Source of the DNA: Dasypus novemcinctus
Lineage: Eukaryota > Chordata > Mammalia > Cingulata > Dasypodidae
Direction: 5' to 3'
DNA length: 64,000 nt
NCBI RefSeq assembly: GCF_030445035.2
Contig: NC_080695.1
Location: 1,116,001 to 1,180,000, forward strand
Numbering within the stretch: the stretch's first letter is position 1; each line of letters begins with the position of its first letter. The position numbers were made by a program, and so were the translations under genes. Positions 11,396-24,100 of this stretch are shown piece after piece. The notes below the pieces were generated by a model. It was given only the letters and a program-made list of their open reading frames with translations. It did not search any database and was not told the DNA's origin.

Positions 11396-12869
11396 CGTGA
11401 CACCCAGGGACGGCCCGGCCCCAGAGCGTCTCCCTGATCAGGGGCCGTGACTCCGGAGCTCCCCAGCACCGCCCGCGGGGTGTCCCTCTGCCCACGGAAG
11501 GAAGAGGGGGCGTCCTCGGGGAGATCTTTCCAGAGAAGGAGCCTCAGGCCTAACGGAAAAGATGCTGCGATTTGGCGCCTAGAGACCCGTATCTGCTCGT
11601 GAGCATAATCACGTGCAGAGGAAAGTGCAAACCACAGCCTGGGGCCGCACAGCACGGGGGATCAGAGGCTGCCGGGTCCCCGAGAAAGACACGGATGCAC
11701 GAAACCTGATTTCGGGGTCCTGGCCCCAGGACCTGTAGAGAAGCCCCTGGTGGTGGGCCTTTCCACGCAGCCGAGCATCCCGGGCCGGGCTGGGCCGCGC
11801 GGCTCTGCGGTTGCCGTGGCACCTGTCTCCCAGGAAGGCCGGCCCAGGTCCTAGTGCTGCCCCGAGCTCCAGGTCCTGGGATGCCCAGGACAGCCTGGAC
11901 AGAGGCCGAGACTCCAGGGGTGCTCAGCCCCTCCGCCATTCCACATCCACGCCGGTGGGGTCCAGGGGAATCCCACCCTTGGAGCCAGCACTCCCAGCCG
12001 AGACGAGGCTGCTGGGACCAGAGACGACCCCCTAGACGGAAGAAACCCAGCAGAGAGCAGGTTCCCAGGCGCTGGATGGGAGGCGGCGTGGCCGCGCCCC
12101 TGAGGGGGGAGCTGAGACGCCTCCAGACCGCGGTGCAGGGACGGGAGAGGAAGGCAGAGCCCAGGGGCCGCGGATTTGAGGAGACGGGGGTTGCAATTTG
12201 GAGGGGCCGAGGCTACCAGAATCTGGGGGACAGCCCCAACCCAGGGGGCTCAGGAACCTGCAGAGGGTCCCCTGCCTCTGAGCCGTGTGTCCGAGGTTGG
12301 CACGGGACCACCAGAAGGGAGTGGGCAGGAAGATTCCTGGAGCTCACGTCTGCGGGAAGATCCCACAGTCCCCCAGCCAGGGGAGACCCCAAACACGGGG
12401 GCGCTGGGTAGGGTCCTCACAGAGGGCTGACGGGTGAGGGGCAGTCAGCCCTGGACAAGAGGCTGCTCTGGACCCGTCCTAGCAAGGCTGAAACACAAGC
12501 CCCGGAGAGCAGGCGACTCCAGGGACCTTCCCTGCCTGCGAGAACACAGCCCAAAGCCACGAGAAAGAACCTCACAAGCCCAGGCGCCATTCGTGTGACG
12601 TTCCCAAGGTCCAGCGTCCTGTGGAAAGTCAGCAGGCAGGACAATGGACAGGGAGACGAGCCACCATCAGGAGAGTAACCCATCACTGGAACAGGCCGTC
12701 CAGGACGGAGGCGACGAGCCAGTGATGCGGACACTGACGCAGCGAGGCTGACGAGAGAGATGGGAGCTACGAGGAGACCCAAATGCAGTATTAAGAGGTG
12801 GAAAACACAACTGAACTGTAAAAATACACTGGGTGGGTTATGAACAGCTTAGACAGTGGAGAGGAGGGC
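11396..12869 (+). repeat. Segment A, copy 1 (inverted copy at 57.1-58.6 kb)
   Basis: This 1.47-kb segment matches the reverse complement of about 57145-58640 over most of its length. Landmarks include CTGATCAGGG near 11440, CGTGAGCATAATCACGTGCA near 11595, CTCACAGAGGGCTGACG near 12417 and AGCTTAGACAGTGG near 12848. Many substitutions and indels show that the copies are not recent. The shared sequence stops at 12869, exactly where a retroviral LTR begins. I see no gene in it. Confidence 0.88.
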
Positions 12870-13445
12870 GCACGGCAGAAGAACTACCGCGGAGACAAGG
12901 TAAACATGCAAGTCCACTTTACTGAGGGAGAGGCAACAGTTTTATAGGGGCTGGGGAAGGCTGATTGGTCGAAGCCACGCCCTGTTCTCATTGGTTGCCG
13001 GAGAAAGGTCAGTGGGCGGTACCGGACGGGGGAGGGGTGGTGGTTGGGGATTGGCTGTCGCTGTTGCTGGGGGAAGGGGCAGGGTTTAGGGATTGGTGGC
13101 TGCTGTTGCTGGGTTGGAGGGCAGACTTGAGTTTCCCGCCCACGCCTGGCTGTTGCTGCTGTCGGGGGAGGGGAAAAGGGCAGACTGGAATTTTCCGCCC
13201 TGCGCCTGCGCAGGGAGAAAGAAGAAGAAGGGTGCTGCCCCACAAGGCATCGTGTGGCGCCATCCGGGAGGAGGGGCGGCCGCGGAAGCATGGCTGCCGA
13301 GAAGGGGAGACCCGAGGGCACTCTGCGCCCATGCCGAGCTCCCTTCAGGGGTGGCGGTGAGTCTGACCAGCCACCCTATTATGGGGGCAGCGGCTTGGCC
13401 TGCCGCGGCTGCTCCCCTGCCAGGCCAGCAAACCACACTTCAGCC
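12870..13445 (-). mobile_element. Solo LTR of a class I-like endogenous retrovirus
   Basis: Read on the minus strand, this stretch has the order of an LTR. A GC-rich U3 contains repeated CCAAT-type boxes (ACCAATCAG, AACCAATGAG, GCCAATCCCC) and a tandem AGCAACAGC block. These are followed by TATAAAA (plus-strand 12940-12946) and an AGTAAA polyadenylation-type signal about 20 bases further on (12918-12923). The left edge coincides with the end of the homology between segments A and A', which marks an insertion. No internal retroviral sequence is attached, and its outer ends are not exactly fixed. Confidence 0.55.
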
Positions 13446-13459
13446 CGAGGGGTGACCGC

Positions 13460-16400
13460 AGCCAACATTACCCTCATACCAAAGCCAAATAAAGATGCCA
13501 CAAGAAAGGAAAATTACACACCAATCTCTCTAATGAACCTAGATGCTAAAACCCTCAACAAAATACTTGCTAATCGCATTCAACAACCCATCAGATGAAT
13601 TATACACCATTACCAAGTGAGTTTCCTGCTGGGTATGCAATAATGTCTCAATGTAAGAAAATCAATCAATGTAATACATCACATAAGCAGATCGAAAGAG
13701 AAAATCACATGATCATCTCTATAGATGCAGAAAAAACATTTGACAAAATTACAGCACCGTTTCCTGATAAAAACACTGCAAAAGATAGGAATAGAAGGAA
13801 ACTTTCTGAATACGATAAAGGGTATATATAAAAGACCCACAGCTAACATCATATACAATGGTGAAATCCTAAAAGCATTCCTTTTAAGATGGCAACAAGA
13901 CAAGGATGCCCCCTATCATCCCCCCTATTTAAATAGTGTGAGAAGTACTTGCTCAACTACTGAGGCAAGAAAAAGTTATAAGAGGCATCCAAATTGGAAA
14001 GGAAGAAGTAAAAATTTCACTATTTGCAGATGACATGATCCTATGCATAGAAAGCCCTGAGAAATCAACAACAAAGTTTCTAGAACTTGTAAATCTGTTC
14101 AGTAAAGTTGCAGGTTGTAAGGTCAATGCACACAAAAAAGTTGCATTTCTGTAGACCAATAATGAGCAATCTGAGAAGGAAATCAAGGAAAAAATAAAAT
14201 TTACAATAGTAACTTAAAAAAATCAAATACTACGAATAAATTTAACTATAGATGTACCTGACATACACAAAAAACTATACAACACTGTTAAAGGAAATCA
14301 AAGAAGACTTAAATAAATGGAAGAATATTCTCTGTTCATGGATAGGAAGGCTAAATATCTTAAGATGTCTATACTACCCAAACTCTTCTACAGACTTAAT
14401 GCAATCCCAATAAAAATCAACACAGCATTTTGTTTCAGAGCATAAAATTATTTTCATCATTCTAAGTGGGACACATGGTGACATTGATTGAGTTCATTGA
14501 TAATATTGGGTAGCTTTGACCACTATAGTCAGACTCTTTCCATTGTCACACCCAAACCTCATGGCCCTTTAGCAATAACTCCCAATTTCTTCCCTTCACA
14601 GCTCCTCTCCTGAATGATGCTGTCATGAATATTGGCATACAGATAGCTGGTTGAGGCCCTGCTTTCAGTCTTTGGTGTGTATACCTAGGATTGGAATTGC
14701 TAACTCCCATGGTCATTCTGTAACACAGCATTTTTTTACTAAATTGGAAAAACTATGAAATTTATTTGGAAGGGCAAGTGTCCCTGAAGACATATTGAAA
14801 AATAAAAATGAAATCAGAGGAATCACACTACCCAACTTTAAAGCATACTGAAAAGCTACAGTGGTCAAAAGTGCATGGCATTGGCACAAGGATAGACCTA
14901 CTGACCAATGGAACATAACTGAGAGTTCTGATATAGATCTTCACAGATACAGTCATCTGATGTTCAGCAAGGACACCAAGCCCACTCAGCTGGGAGAGAA
15001 TGGCCTCTTCAACAAATGGTGCTTGGACAAGTGGGTATCCATATCCAAAAGAATGAGAGAGGATCACCAACTCACACTTTATACAAAAATCAACTCAAGA
15101 TGGATCAAAGATCTAAACAGAAGAGGCAGGACCATAAAAACCTTGGAAGATAACATAAGGAAGCATCTACAGGACATTGTAATAGGAAATGGTTTCATGG
15201 ACTCCACACCCAAAGCAGGACCAGTGAAAGAAAAAACAGATAAATGGGACCTCGTCAAAATTAAAACTTTTGCACATCGAAGGAGTTTGTCAAGAAAGTG
15301 AAAAAAACAGACTACACAATGGGAGAAAATATTTCATAACCATCTATCTGATAGGGGCCTACTATCCAGCAGAGAGAAAGAAATCCTGTATCTCAAAATT
15401 AAAAAGACAAACAACCTATTTTAAAAATGGGCAAGTGATTTATTTGAACAGACACTTCACCAAAGAAGAAATACAAATGGATAAAAATACATGCTAAGAT
15501 GCTCAACATCACGAGCTATTAGGGAAATGCAAATCAAAACTGCAATGAGAGACCATCTTACCCCCATGAGGCTGGCAGTTATTAAAAAAAGAGAGGATCA
15601 CAAGTGTTGGAGGGGATGTGGAGGAATGGGAACCCTCACCCACTGCTGGTGGGAATGTGGAATGGTCCAGCCATTGTGGAGGTGGTTCCTCAGAAAACTA
15701 ACTATAGAACTGTCGTATGATTCAGCAATCCCACTGAATTGAAAGCAAGGACACAAACAGATATACGCACACCAAAGTTCAGAGCAGCAATATTCACTAT
15801 TGCCAAAAGTTGGAACCAACCCAAACGCCCATCAACAGATGAACGGATAAACAAAATGTGGTATATATACACAATGGAATACTACTCAGCTCTAAAAAGG
15901 AATGCAGTGTTAACACACGGGATAACATGGATGAATCTTGAGGACCTTGTGTTAAGTGAAGCAAGCCAGGCATTGGAGGACAAATATTGCATGACCACTC
16001 TGATATGAATTAGGCAATTTGAGCTGACTCAGAGAGCTAGAGAATGGAAGGCAGGGTTACAGGCCTTAGAAAAGGAGAAGTCTGTGAGCCAATGCACATA
16101 TTGGTGAAAGGTATGATAAGATAGAAGTGAGCAGTTGTGCAGTGAAGGGCTATGACAGGGGTGTGGTGATATGTTGAGTTGGGTGGTGCAAGCTTGACAG
16201 GGGGCTAGGTTGGGGAGGGTGGGTTGGATTGTCCATGGAACTAGGGGGAGGGTTGGGGGAGGGAGCAGGTGAACACTGGGGAATGGTGGGTATGTGATTG
16301 AAACTACAATGTTGAGAAAGCACTTTTGGCAACATGACAAGTAAGAGCTACTGATTTAGGGTGTTGGGTGTGGGCAACTAGGTAGGTCACACCTGGGGAA

Positions 16401-16480
16401 GGCTTCTAGAGAATGTGTGAGTGATCATTTTGTTATAGAGGGTTGTATCATTTGGGGGAGACCCACATAATGAGCAGGAA
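13460..16480 (+). mobile_element. L1 fragment 1, sense, ORF2 C-terminal half plus 3' UTR
   Basis: Starting at about 13460 the plus strand reads as degraded L1 ORF2. Reverse-transcriptase text around [15 protein letters not shown] and PISLMN, then AEKTFDKI, is followed at about 14020 by an FADD-type catalytic region in another frame. The thumb and C-terminal domain follow to the conserved end near 16005 (TMEYYSALKRNAV). Stops and frameshifts abound. The 3' UTR runs to about 16480 and the 5' half of the element is absent. Confidence 0.85.
14432..14722 (-). mobile_element. ~290-base L1-type fragment inserted in L1 fragment 1
   Basis: The host L1 sequence is interrupted here by antisense L1-like text (CCTAGGATTGGAATTGCTAAC, cf. 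the antisense ORF2 end near 21290). Flanking copies of ACACAGCATTTT at about 14420 and 14723 are best read as a target-site duplication. The host ORF2 resumes directly after the second copy. Confidence 0.6.
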
Positions 16481-18480
16481 CACATTTTGAGCACTGATGC
16501 ACCACCTGTATAACAGCTTACCCTTTAGTTCACACTCGCCCCCAGTACATTCAGTGGGTTATGGCAGGATATATAAAGTCCAGCACCTGACCCCGCAATA
16601 TCATTTAGGACAACTTGAAGTCCCCAAAATACCCCCACATCACATCTCTTCTTCCCTCACCCTGCCTTCAGCAACTACTGTGGCCACTTTCTCCACCTCA
16701 ATGCTACAATTTCTTCTATGACTAGTCACAATAGTTTTATACTAGAATATCAGTAAGTCCACTCTAAACCATATTTCATTCTTCCATTCTGTGGACCCTG
16801 GAATGGTGATGTCCATGCCACCTCTAGATCAAGAAGGGGCTCAGCTTCCACGTGGATGATGGATGCAATTCCTCTGCTTGCAGTTGTTGGCACTCTTGGT
16901 TCCCTTGTATGGTGGTTGACCATCTTCACCTCCCTGTTAGCTGATCTGGGTAAGTCCAATGAACCAGAGAGTAGGAGTTGCAACTCTGCTGAGACTCAGG
17001 GCCCAGCTGGCACATGGACATTCCAGAGATTCAAGTCCCCTGAGTAGGCACCATCCCTAGCGCCAACCACAGTTTCAGTAAAAGTGAGAGGAGAGGCATG
17101 TGTAGGAAGGTCACATCTGGGTCCAGCTACATCACACTCAGGAGCACAAATTCCAAAGTAGAGCCATCTGATATGGCACAGAACTCCAAATCCATCTACC
17201 ATGACCATATACCCTGTGGATCTCCATAGCCTTCAGGACAACATGCACCCAGGGTTTTATCTACTTTGGGCTCTCTCTGTGGTCCTTCTGAGGTGTGCAT
17301 AAGCATGACCCCTCTGATGACCTCCTGACTGCTTGGAAGACTCTGAGCGATAAAAACACATTTGTCTTTGCCATTTCCCCTTTTATTCAAGGTCAAAAGC
17401 AGTTTTTAAGACTTGATCCAACATGTAGGCCAAGATATTCTGCTGATCTGAGTTGACCCTTTTATTCAAGGTCTCTTTCTAGTTGCATCACCAGCCAGTG
17501 ATTGGTAGTGACCCCTCAGCACCAGGGAGGCTCATCCCCAGGGGTCATGTCCCATGCAGGGGGGAATGTAATGCATTTACACACTGAATTTGGCTTAGAG
17601 AGTGGCCACAGTTGGACAATATGGAGGCTCTCAGGAGGTAACTCTTAGGCACCCTGCAGCTCTAGGCCTAGTTCATATTTCAGGCACACAGGCTCACAAG
17701 CATACTCATCAGTATCAAGGGGTCATTACTGGACCACCCTTCCTTGCTGGTCTTTGCCGTTGCACTTGGGGGATTATTGCTGTTCCATTGGCAAATGTGA
17801 CAGACCTCCCCTGGGTAGGAACTCAGCACTCCCTCAGTTGTTTGTAACTGTAACTACTATAAAAATACTGAACAAGTATCAGAACATTTTTATGTCCCCT
17901 ATATACATGCCCTGGAGAACTCCCCCCGGCTCATGTGTCCCCATCAATGTCACCCCACATCAGTGTTCCTCCCCTGCCATAGTTGAACCTCTCTGTGTCC
18001 AAAACTTCTTCAACAATGAAGCCTAATATATTGACAAATTCTATTCATAGGAAATGGAAGTATAGTGAAGGGTTTAAAATTTAGAAATAGAATACGTACT
18101 AACTTAGAAATACTAAAATAAAATAAAAGTAAATTGGTGTATTAATCAAATGAAAAATATTATGAAGATTTGATTCAAACATTTTGCCTTTCTTCACTCT
18201 AATAGGTGTTGCTGTGTATGTACAGTGGCAAGGCACTTTCTTTCAGTTCTTCCTCAGTGTCTACATCCTTTTTTTCCCTCTTTTCTAATTTTGTCTTCCA
18301 AAAAGTTTTAGATCATAGTAATTCACATACACAATATAAGGGACTCTCACATATCCAACATAAGACCCTTTTCCCCTTTGCCCAGCGATGATCTTTTTAC
18401 ATGTTCATGTTATATTTGCTGTAGCTGATGTACAGATTTTGAAACATAGCTATCAAACATGGTTCCATTTTGGTTTATGT
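16481..18480 (-). mobile_element. Non-coding xenarthran-type retroelement, antisense, copy 1
   Basis: About 2 kb that aligns by eye with the units at 46985-48391 and 50483-52685. Shared landmarks in order are CATGGATGATGGATG, TGTTAGCTGA, GAGATTCAAGTCCCC, a CATGTCCC block, TTCTTGCCGTTGCAC-like text and TAGTTGAACC. No ORF of note. The A-rich 3' end is missing; sense L1 3'-UTR text abuts directly at 16480. See the better bounded copies for element structure. Confidence 0.65.
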
Positions 18481-18790
18481 TATCTGCAAAAAGTGTTCAC
18501 CAAGTGTGATGAGTGTGCCTCAGTGATGGAGGGGGTTGTTTTTGGTGTGGAAGAGTGGGGTGGGGTGGGGTGAGGGGTATACGGGAACCTCATATTTTTT
18601 AATGTAATATTTTTTGTGATGTATATATCTTTAAAAAACTACAATTTACAAAAATGATGAGTTTATGGATGGGGAGTGGGGTTTATGGGAATCTCTTATT
18701 TTTTTATGTTTTCTTGTGTTTTTTAATGTAATGTTCTTAGTGATGTATTAACTTTAATAAAAAATGTGTGAAAATAAAAAATAAATTGCA
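18481..18790 (+). mobile_element. A-tailed 3' ends of L1-type elements, sense
   Basis: Two successive 3'-terminal pieces, each with a GGGGTGGGG-type block, then GGGAACCTCAT or GGGAATCTCTT, TTTTTTAATGTAAT and an A-rich tail. The same terminal pattern, read on the minus strand, marks the ends of the non-coding elements at 22439, 46985, 50483 and 53705. Confidence 0.65.
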
Positions 18791-18839
18791 ATGTGACATA
18801 AAAAAATAAAACTCAGTAAATGTGCACACACACAAAATA

Positions 18840-19390
18840 AAAATACAAGTAACGAGTGGGAAGGAGTTGGACTCCCATCCTGGGGAGGCCTGATAAGTTC
18901 TCATACAGAGGGGAGGGTGTCTCCTGAGAGCATGGGTTCCTAACGGGAGGACAGACCAGTGTGTCAAGTCCTCAGCGTTGTTCCAAGTATCTACGAAACT
19001 TGTCCTTCAAGGAGTGAAGCCTGGTGGTCACTCTAGACAATGAGGGAAGGGGAAGGGAGGAATAAAATAGATGGAAGAGGGGCTAGTTAGGGGGTGGTGG
19101 AAGTGTTCTGCATGATCTTGCCATGATGGATACAGGCCATGCTGAATTTCGTAAAAAATCTATAAAAGTGTATGGTCTAAAATGTAAACCATAATGTAAA
19201 CTACTGACCATGGTTAGTAGCTGTGTTTCAATAGTTGTACATCAGTTGTAACAAATATACCATCCACATATAAAAAGGTTAGTAATAGGGAAGGGGGAAA
19301 AGGGAGAGGAGTTAGATATATAGGAATCCCCTATATTCTGTTTGTGACTTTGCTGTGACCTAAAACTTCTTCAAAGATGAAATGTAGAAG
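18840..19390 (+). mobile_element. L1-type 3' UTR fragment, sense
   Basis: Contains a typical L1 3' UTR run (TAAACCATAATGTAAACTAC, then ATAGTTGTACATCA, GTAACAAATATACCATCC) and ends with a GGAATCCCCTATATTCTG terminus. No coding potential. The next 260 bases to about 19645 are AT-rich with no feature that I recognise. Confidence 0.6.
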
Positions 19391-19649
19391 AGTAAGACAC
19401 TGAGGAAGAAATGGAAGAAAATGCCACTGTACATACTGGACAACAGCTTTTACAGGGATGAAAGGCAAAAGGTGAAAAACCAGTTTTTAATATTTTTCAT
19501 TTTTTTAATACCCCCAATTTTTTTACTTTATTTTAATTTTAGTTTTTCTAAATTATTAAGTATTTTATTTCTTATGTTTAAATCTATCATTACTCTCTCA
19601 TTTTCCTATTAATTGAATTTGGCAATAGTCTCTGCTTCATTTTTTAAGA

Positions 19650-20064
19650 AGTTTTGGCTCACAAAAGGTTTACAACTATGGCAGGGGAGGATCATTGGTG
19701 TGTGATGTCAGTGATGGGGGATACATGGGAGGAAGTTTACCTGGGCATATATATAAAGTATATAAATATGATCAAATGTTCATGGGGCATTGCCACAGTG
19801 GGTAGAGTTTCACACAACAACCAAAGGAATATCAAATTCCCATCCTGGGGAGCTCTGCCACATTCTTTAATGAAACAGCAACACTCCCCAAGTACAGGAG
19901 CAATGACTAGTGAAGAAGGATGGTCCATGGATGGGCCCTAGCTACTGACAACTTTGCTTATGAGCCCTTTGCTCTTGAAATTGCAACTTAGCTTAGTGTC
20001 GTAGGGTGCCTAAGAGTCACCTCCTGAGAGCCTCCGTGGTGTTCAAATGTGGACACTCTCTAAT
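19650..20064 (+). mobile_element. Outer non-coding element, left part (split by L1-2)
   Basis: Sense-oriented sequence of the same non-coding family, containing CAAATTCCCATCCTGGGG, CACCTCCTGAGAGCC and GTTCAAATGTGGACACTC. It stops at the target-site copy CCAAACTTGGC (20065-20075) and resumes after the second copy at 34756. The reverse complement of 48080-48240 shows the same order without interruption, which confirms the split. Confidence 0.7.
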
Positions 20065-21162
20065 CCAAACTTGGCTTTTTTTTTATTTTATTTTATTTTA
20101 CTTTTTTATTGAAGTATATCATTCTTACGTGAACAAACATAAACAATAAGTGTATAGTAAAGATTGAGAACTTACAAAATAAACATACATCACACAGGGG
20201 CCACGTATTTCACCCCTCCACCAACTCTTTGCATTGGTGTGAAACATTTGTTACGAACTATGCTAGAGCATTGTCAAGATATTAATACCAACTATATTCC
20301 TTATCTTACTTTGGGTGTATTTTTCCCCCAACCCCTACTATTTTTTTTGAAAATGTGTTTTTGTTACAGATATTGTGAATTTGCAAAACAATCATACAGA
20401 TGTGTAAGTTACCCATACAACGCCACATCACATTGGAAAATTTGTTACAGATTATGAGATAATATCATCAAACTATTATCACTAACCATGGTCCATAGCA
20501 TTCATTTGGCACACTTTTTCCTTACATCTCCTTTATCAACATAGTATAGCTTGGCATTAATGCAAGAATATTATAGTATTGCTGTTAACCGCAGCCCAAA
20601 GGCCACACCAATTGCAGTTTTCCCATGTTTCTCCATATTCCCATCTCCCTGCAATGGTGATGTATATCTGCTCTAGCTCACAGAAGGACTCTCTTGCGTT
20701 TGTACTCGTAACCACAATTCTCAACCGCTTCTGGGTTCAGTCCCTAGATTATTATTTAGCTTTGTTTCTATTGACATTTACTTCCCCAGACTGGTTTTCA
20801 GTCACAATCCCATTTATAAATCAGTTGTTACCCACTATAATGTGTTACTATCAACTCTATCCATCTCCACACTTTTACAGTCAAGTTAATTAAAACATCT
20901 ATGTACATTAAGCATCCATAGACCTTCTCAACCTTCCTCTTATCTCCTTATAACCTACACACTAGGTTTTAATTTCATGTGTTTATTATTTGTATTTAGT
21001 TCATATTAATGAGACCATGCAATATTTGTACTTTTGTGTCTGGCTTACTTCGCTTAGTACAATGTCTTCAAGACTCATCCATGTTCTTACATATGTCCCC
21101 ATTTCATTTCTTCTTATTTCTGCATAGTATTCCATCATATGTGTATACCACATTTTGTTTCT

Positions 21163-24100
21163 TCATTCATCAGTGGATGGACACTTGGGTTGTTTCCATC
21201 TTTTGGCAATTGTGAACAACACTGCTATGAACATAGGTGTGTAGATGTCTGTTTGTGTCATAGTTTTTAATTCTTCTGGATATAGTCCTAGTAGAGGAAT
21301 TGCTGGATCATATGGCAGTTCTATATTTAGCTTCCTGAGGAGCCTCCAAACTCTCTTCCACAGAGGCTGCAACATTTTACAATCCCACCAGAAGAAATAG
21401 TGTTCCTATTTCTTCACATCCTCTCCTGCACTTATTGTTGTCTGTTTTTTTAATAATGGCTATTTTATGTGGTGTTAGATGATACCTCACCGTTGTTGCA
21501 ATTTGCATTTCCTTAATTGCTAGTGATATGGAACATTTTTTCATGTGCTTTTTGGCTATTTATATTTCCTCTTTTGCAAAATATCTATTTAAATCCTTTC
21601 CCCATTTTTTAATTGGATTGCTTGATCTTTTATTGTTGAATTGTATGATCTCTTTATATAGAATGCAAATCAAAGCCTTATTGGATAAGTGGTCTCCAAA
21701 TACTTTCTCCCATCAACTAGGCTGCCTTTTCACCTTGATGAAGTCCTTTGAATCACAGAAATGTTTAAGTTAGAGGAGGTCCCATTTATCCATGTTTTCT
21801 TTAATTGCTCATGCTTTTGGTTTAAGGCTTAAGAATCCACCACCTACCACCAGTTCCTGAAGATGTTTCCCTACATTTTCTTCTAGGAGCTTTATTGTAC
21901 TTCCTTTTCTATTTAGGTATTTGATCCATTTTGAGTTAAGGTTTGTATAAGCTGTGAGGTAGTGGCCTTCTTTCTTTCTTTTGGCTATGGATATCCAGTT
22001 CTCCCAACACCATTTATTGCATAAACTGTTCTGCCCCAACTGAGAAAGCTTGACAGGCTTGTCAACAATCACTTGGCCATAGATGTGAGGATCTGTTTCT
22101 GAGCCATCAGTTTGGTTCCATTGGTATATGTGTCTATTTTTATGCCAGTACCATGCTGTTTTTACCACTGGAGCTAGGTAATATGATTTAAAGTCTGGAA
22201 GTGAGAGTCCTCCAACTTCCCTTTTCCTTTTTAAGATGTTTCTGGCTATTCGGGGCCTCTTACCCTTCCAGATAAATTTGATAATTGTGCTTTCCATTTG
22301 CTTAAAAAATGCTGGTGGAATTTTTATTGGGATTTCATTGAATCTGTATATCAATTTGGGTAGAATTGATATCTCCATGATATTTAGTCTTCCGATCCAT
22401 GAACATGGAATGTTCTTCCAATTATTTAGGACTTTTTTTTAAAATTCATTTTGTAAAAATATTACATTCAAAAAATATGAGGTCCCATTCAACCCCACCA
22501 CCCCCACCCCACCACTTCCCCCCCAGCAACACTCTCTCCCATCATCATGACATATCCATTGCCCTTGGTAAGTATATCTCTGGGCATCACTGCACCTCAT
22601 GGTCAATGGTCCACATCATAGCCCATACTCTCCCACGTTCCATCCAGTGGGCCCTGGGAGGATCTACAATGTCCGGTAATTGTCCCTGAAGCACCACCCA
22701 GGACAACTCCAAGTCCCGAAAATGTATTTAGGACTTTTTTGATTTCTTTTACCAATGCATTATAGATTCCTGAATACAAGTGCTTTGCATCCTTGGTTAA
22801 GTTTATTCCTAAATATTTCCTTCTTTTAGTTGCTATTGTAGATGGAATTTTTTCCCTGACTTCCTCTTCAGATTGTGCATTATTAGTGTATAGAAACATC
22901 ACTGATATTTTTGTATTGACCTTGTATCCTGACATTCTACTGAAATCATTTCTTAGCTCTAGCAGCTTTGTTGTCGATTTCTTGGCATGTTCTAAATATA
23001 CAGGCATATCATCTGCGAATAGTGAAAGTTTTCATTCTTCCTTTCCAATTTGGATGCCTTTTATTTCTTTTTCTTGCCTGATTGCACTAGCTAGAACTTC
23101 TAGCACTATATTGAACAACAGTGGTGACAGTGGGCATCCTTGTCTTGTCCCTGATCTCAATGGATAAGCTTCTAGTTTTCACCATTGAGTACAATGTTAG
23201 CTGTGGGTTTTTCATATATGGCCTTTATCATGTTGAGACAATTTCCTTCAATTCCTATTTTTTGTAGTATTTTTATCAAGAAAGAATGCTGTATTTTGTC
23301 AAATGCCTTTCTGCGTCAATTGATATGATCATGTAATTTTTCTTCTTTGATTTATTAATGTGGTATATTATGCTGATTGATTTTCCTGTGTTGAACATGC
23401 CTTGCATGCCTGGTATAAAACCCACTTGCTCATGCTGGATAATTCTTTCAATGTGTTCCTGGATTCAATTGGCAAGTATTTTATTGAGGATTTTTGCATC
23501 TGTATTCATTAGAGAAATGGGTCTGTAATTTTCTTTTCTTTTCTTTTTTTGTAATATCTTTATCTGGCTTTGGTATTAGGGTGATAGTTGTTTCATAGAA
23601 TGTGTTTGGTAGTGTTCCTTCTTGTTGAATTTTTTGGAAGCACTTGACTAAGATTGGTATTAAATCCTCTTTGAATGCTTGGCAGAACTCAGCTGTGAAA
23701 CCGTCTGCTCCTGGGCTTTTCATTTTGGAGAGCTCTTTGATGACTGTTTCAATTTCTTGTGATTGCCTTGTTGAGGTCTTCTGTTTCTTCTAGTGTCAGT
23801 GCAGGTTGTTTGTACATTCCTAGGAATTTTTCCATTTCATCTACATTGTCTAGTTTTTTAACATAAAGTTGTTAATAGTATCCTTTTATATTCTCCCTTG
23901 TTTCTATGGGATCAGTAGTAAGTTTCCCTTTTTCACTTTTTATTTCATTTATTTCCATCTCCTTTCTTTTTTTATTAGTCAGTCTAGCTAAGGGTTTGTT
24001 GATTTTGTTAATCTTCTCAAAGAACCAACTTTTGGTTTTGTTCATTTTCTCTATTGTTTTTTTGTTCTCGATTCCATTTATTTCTGCTCTGATCTTGTTA

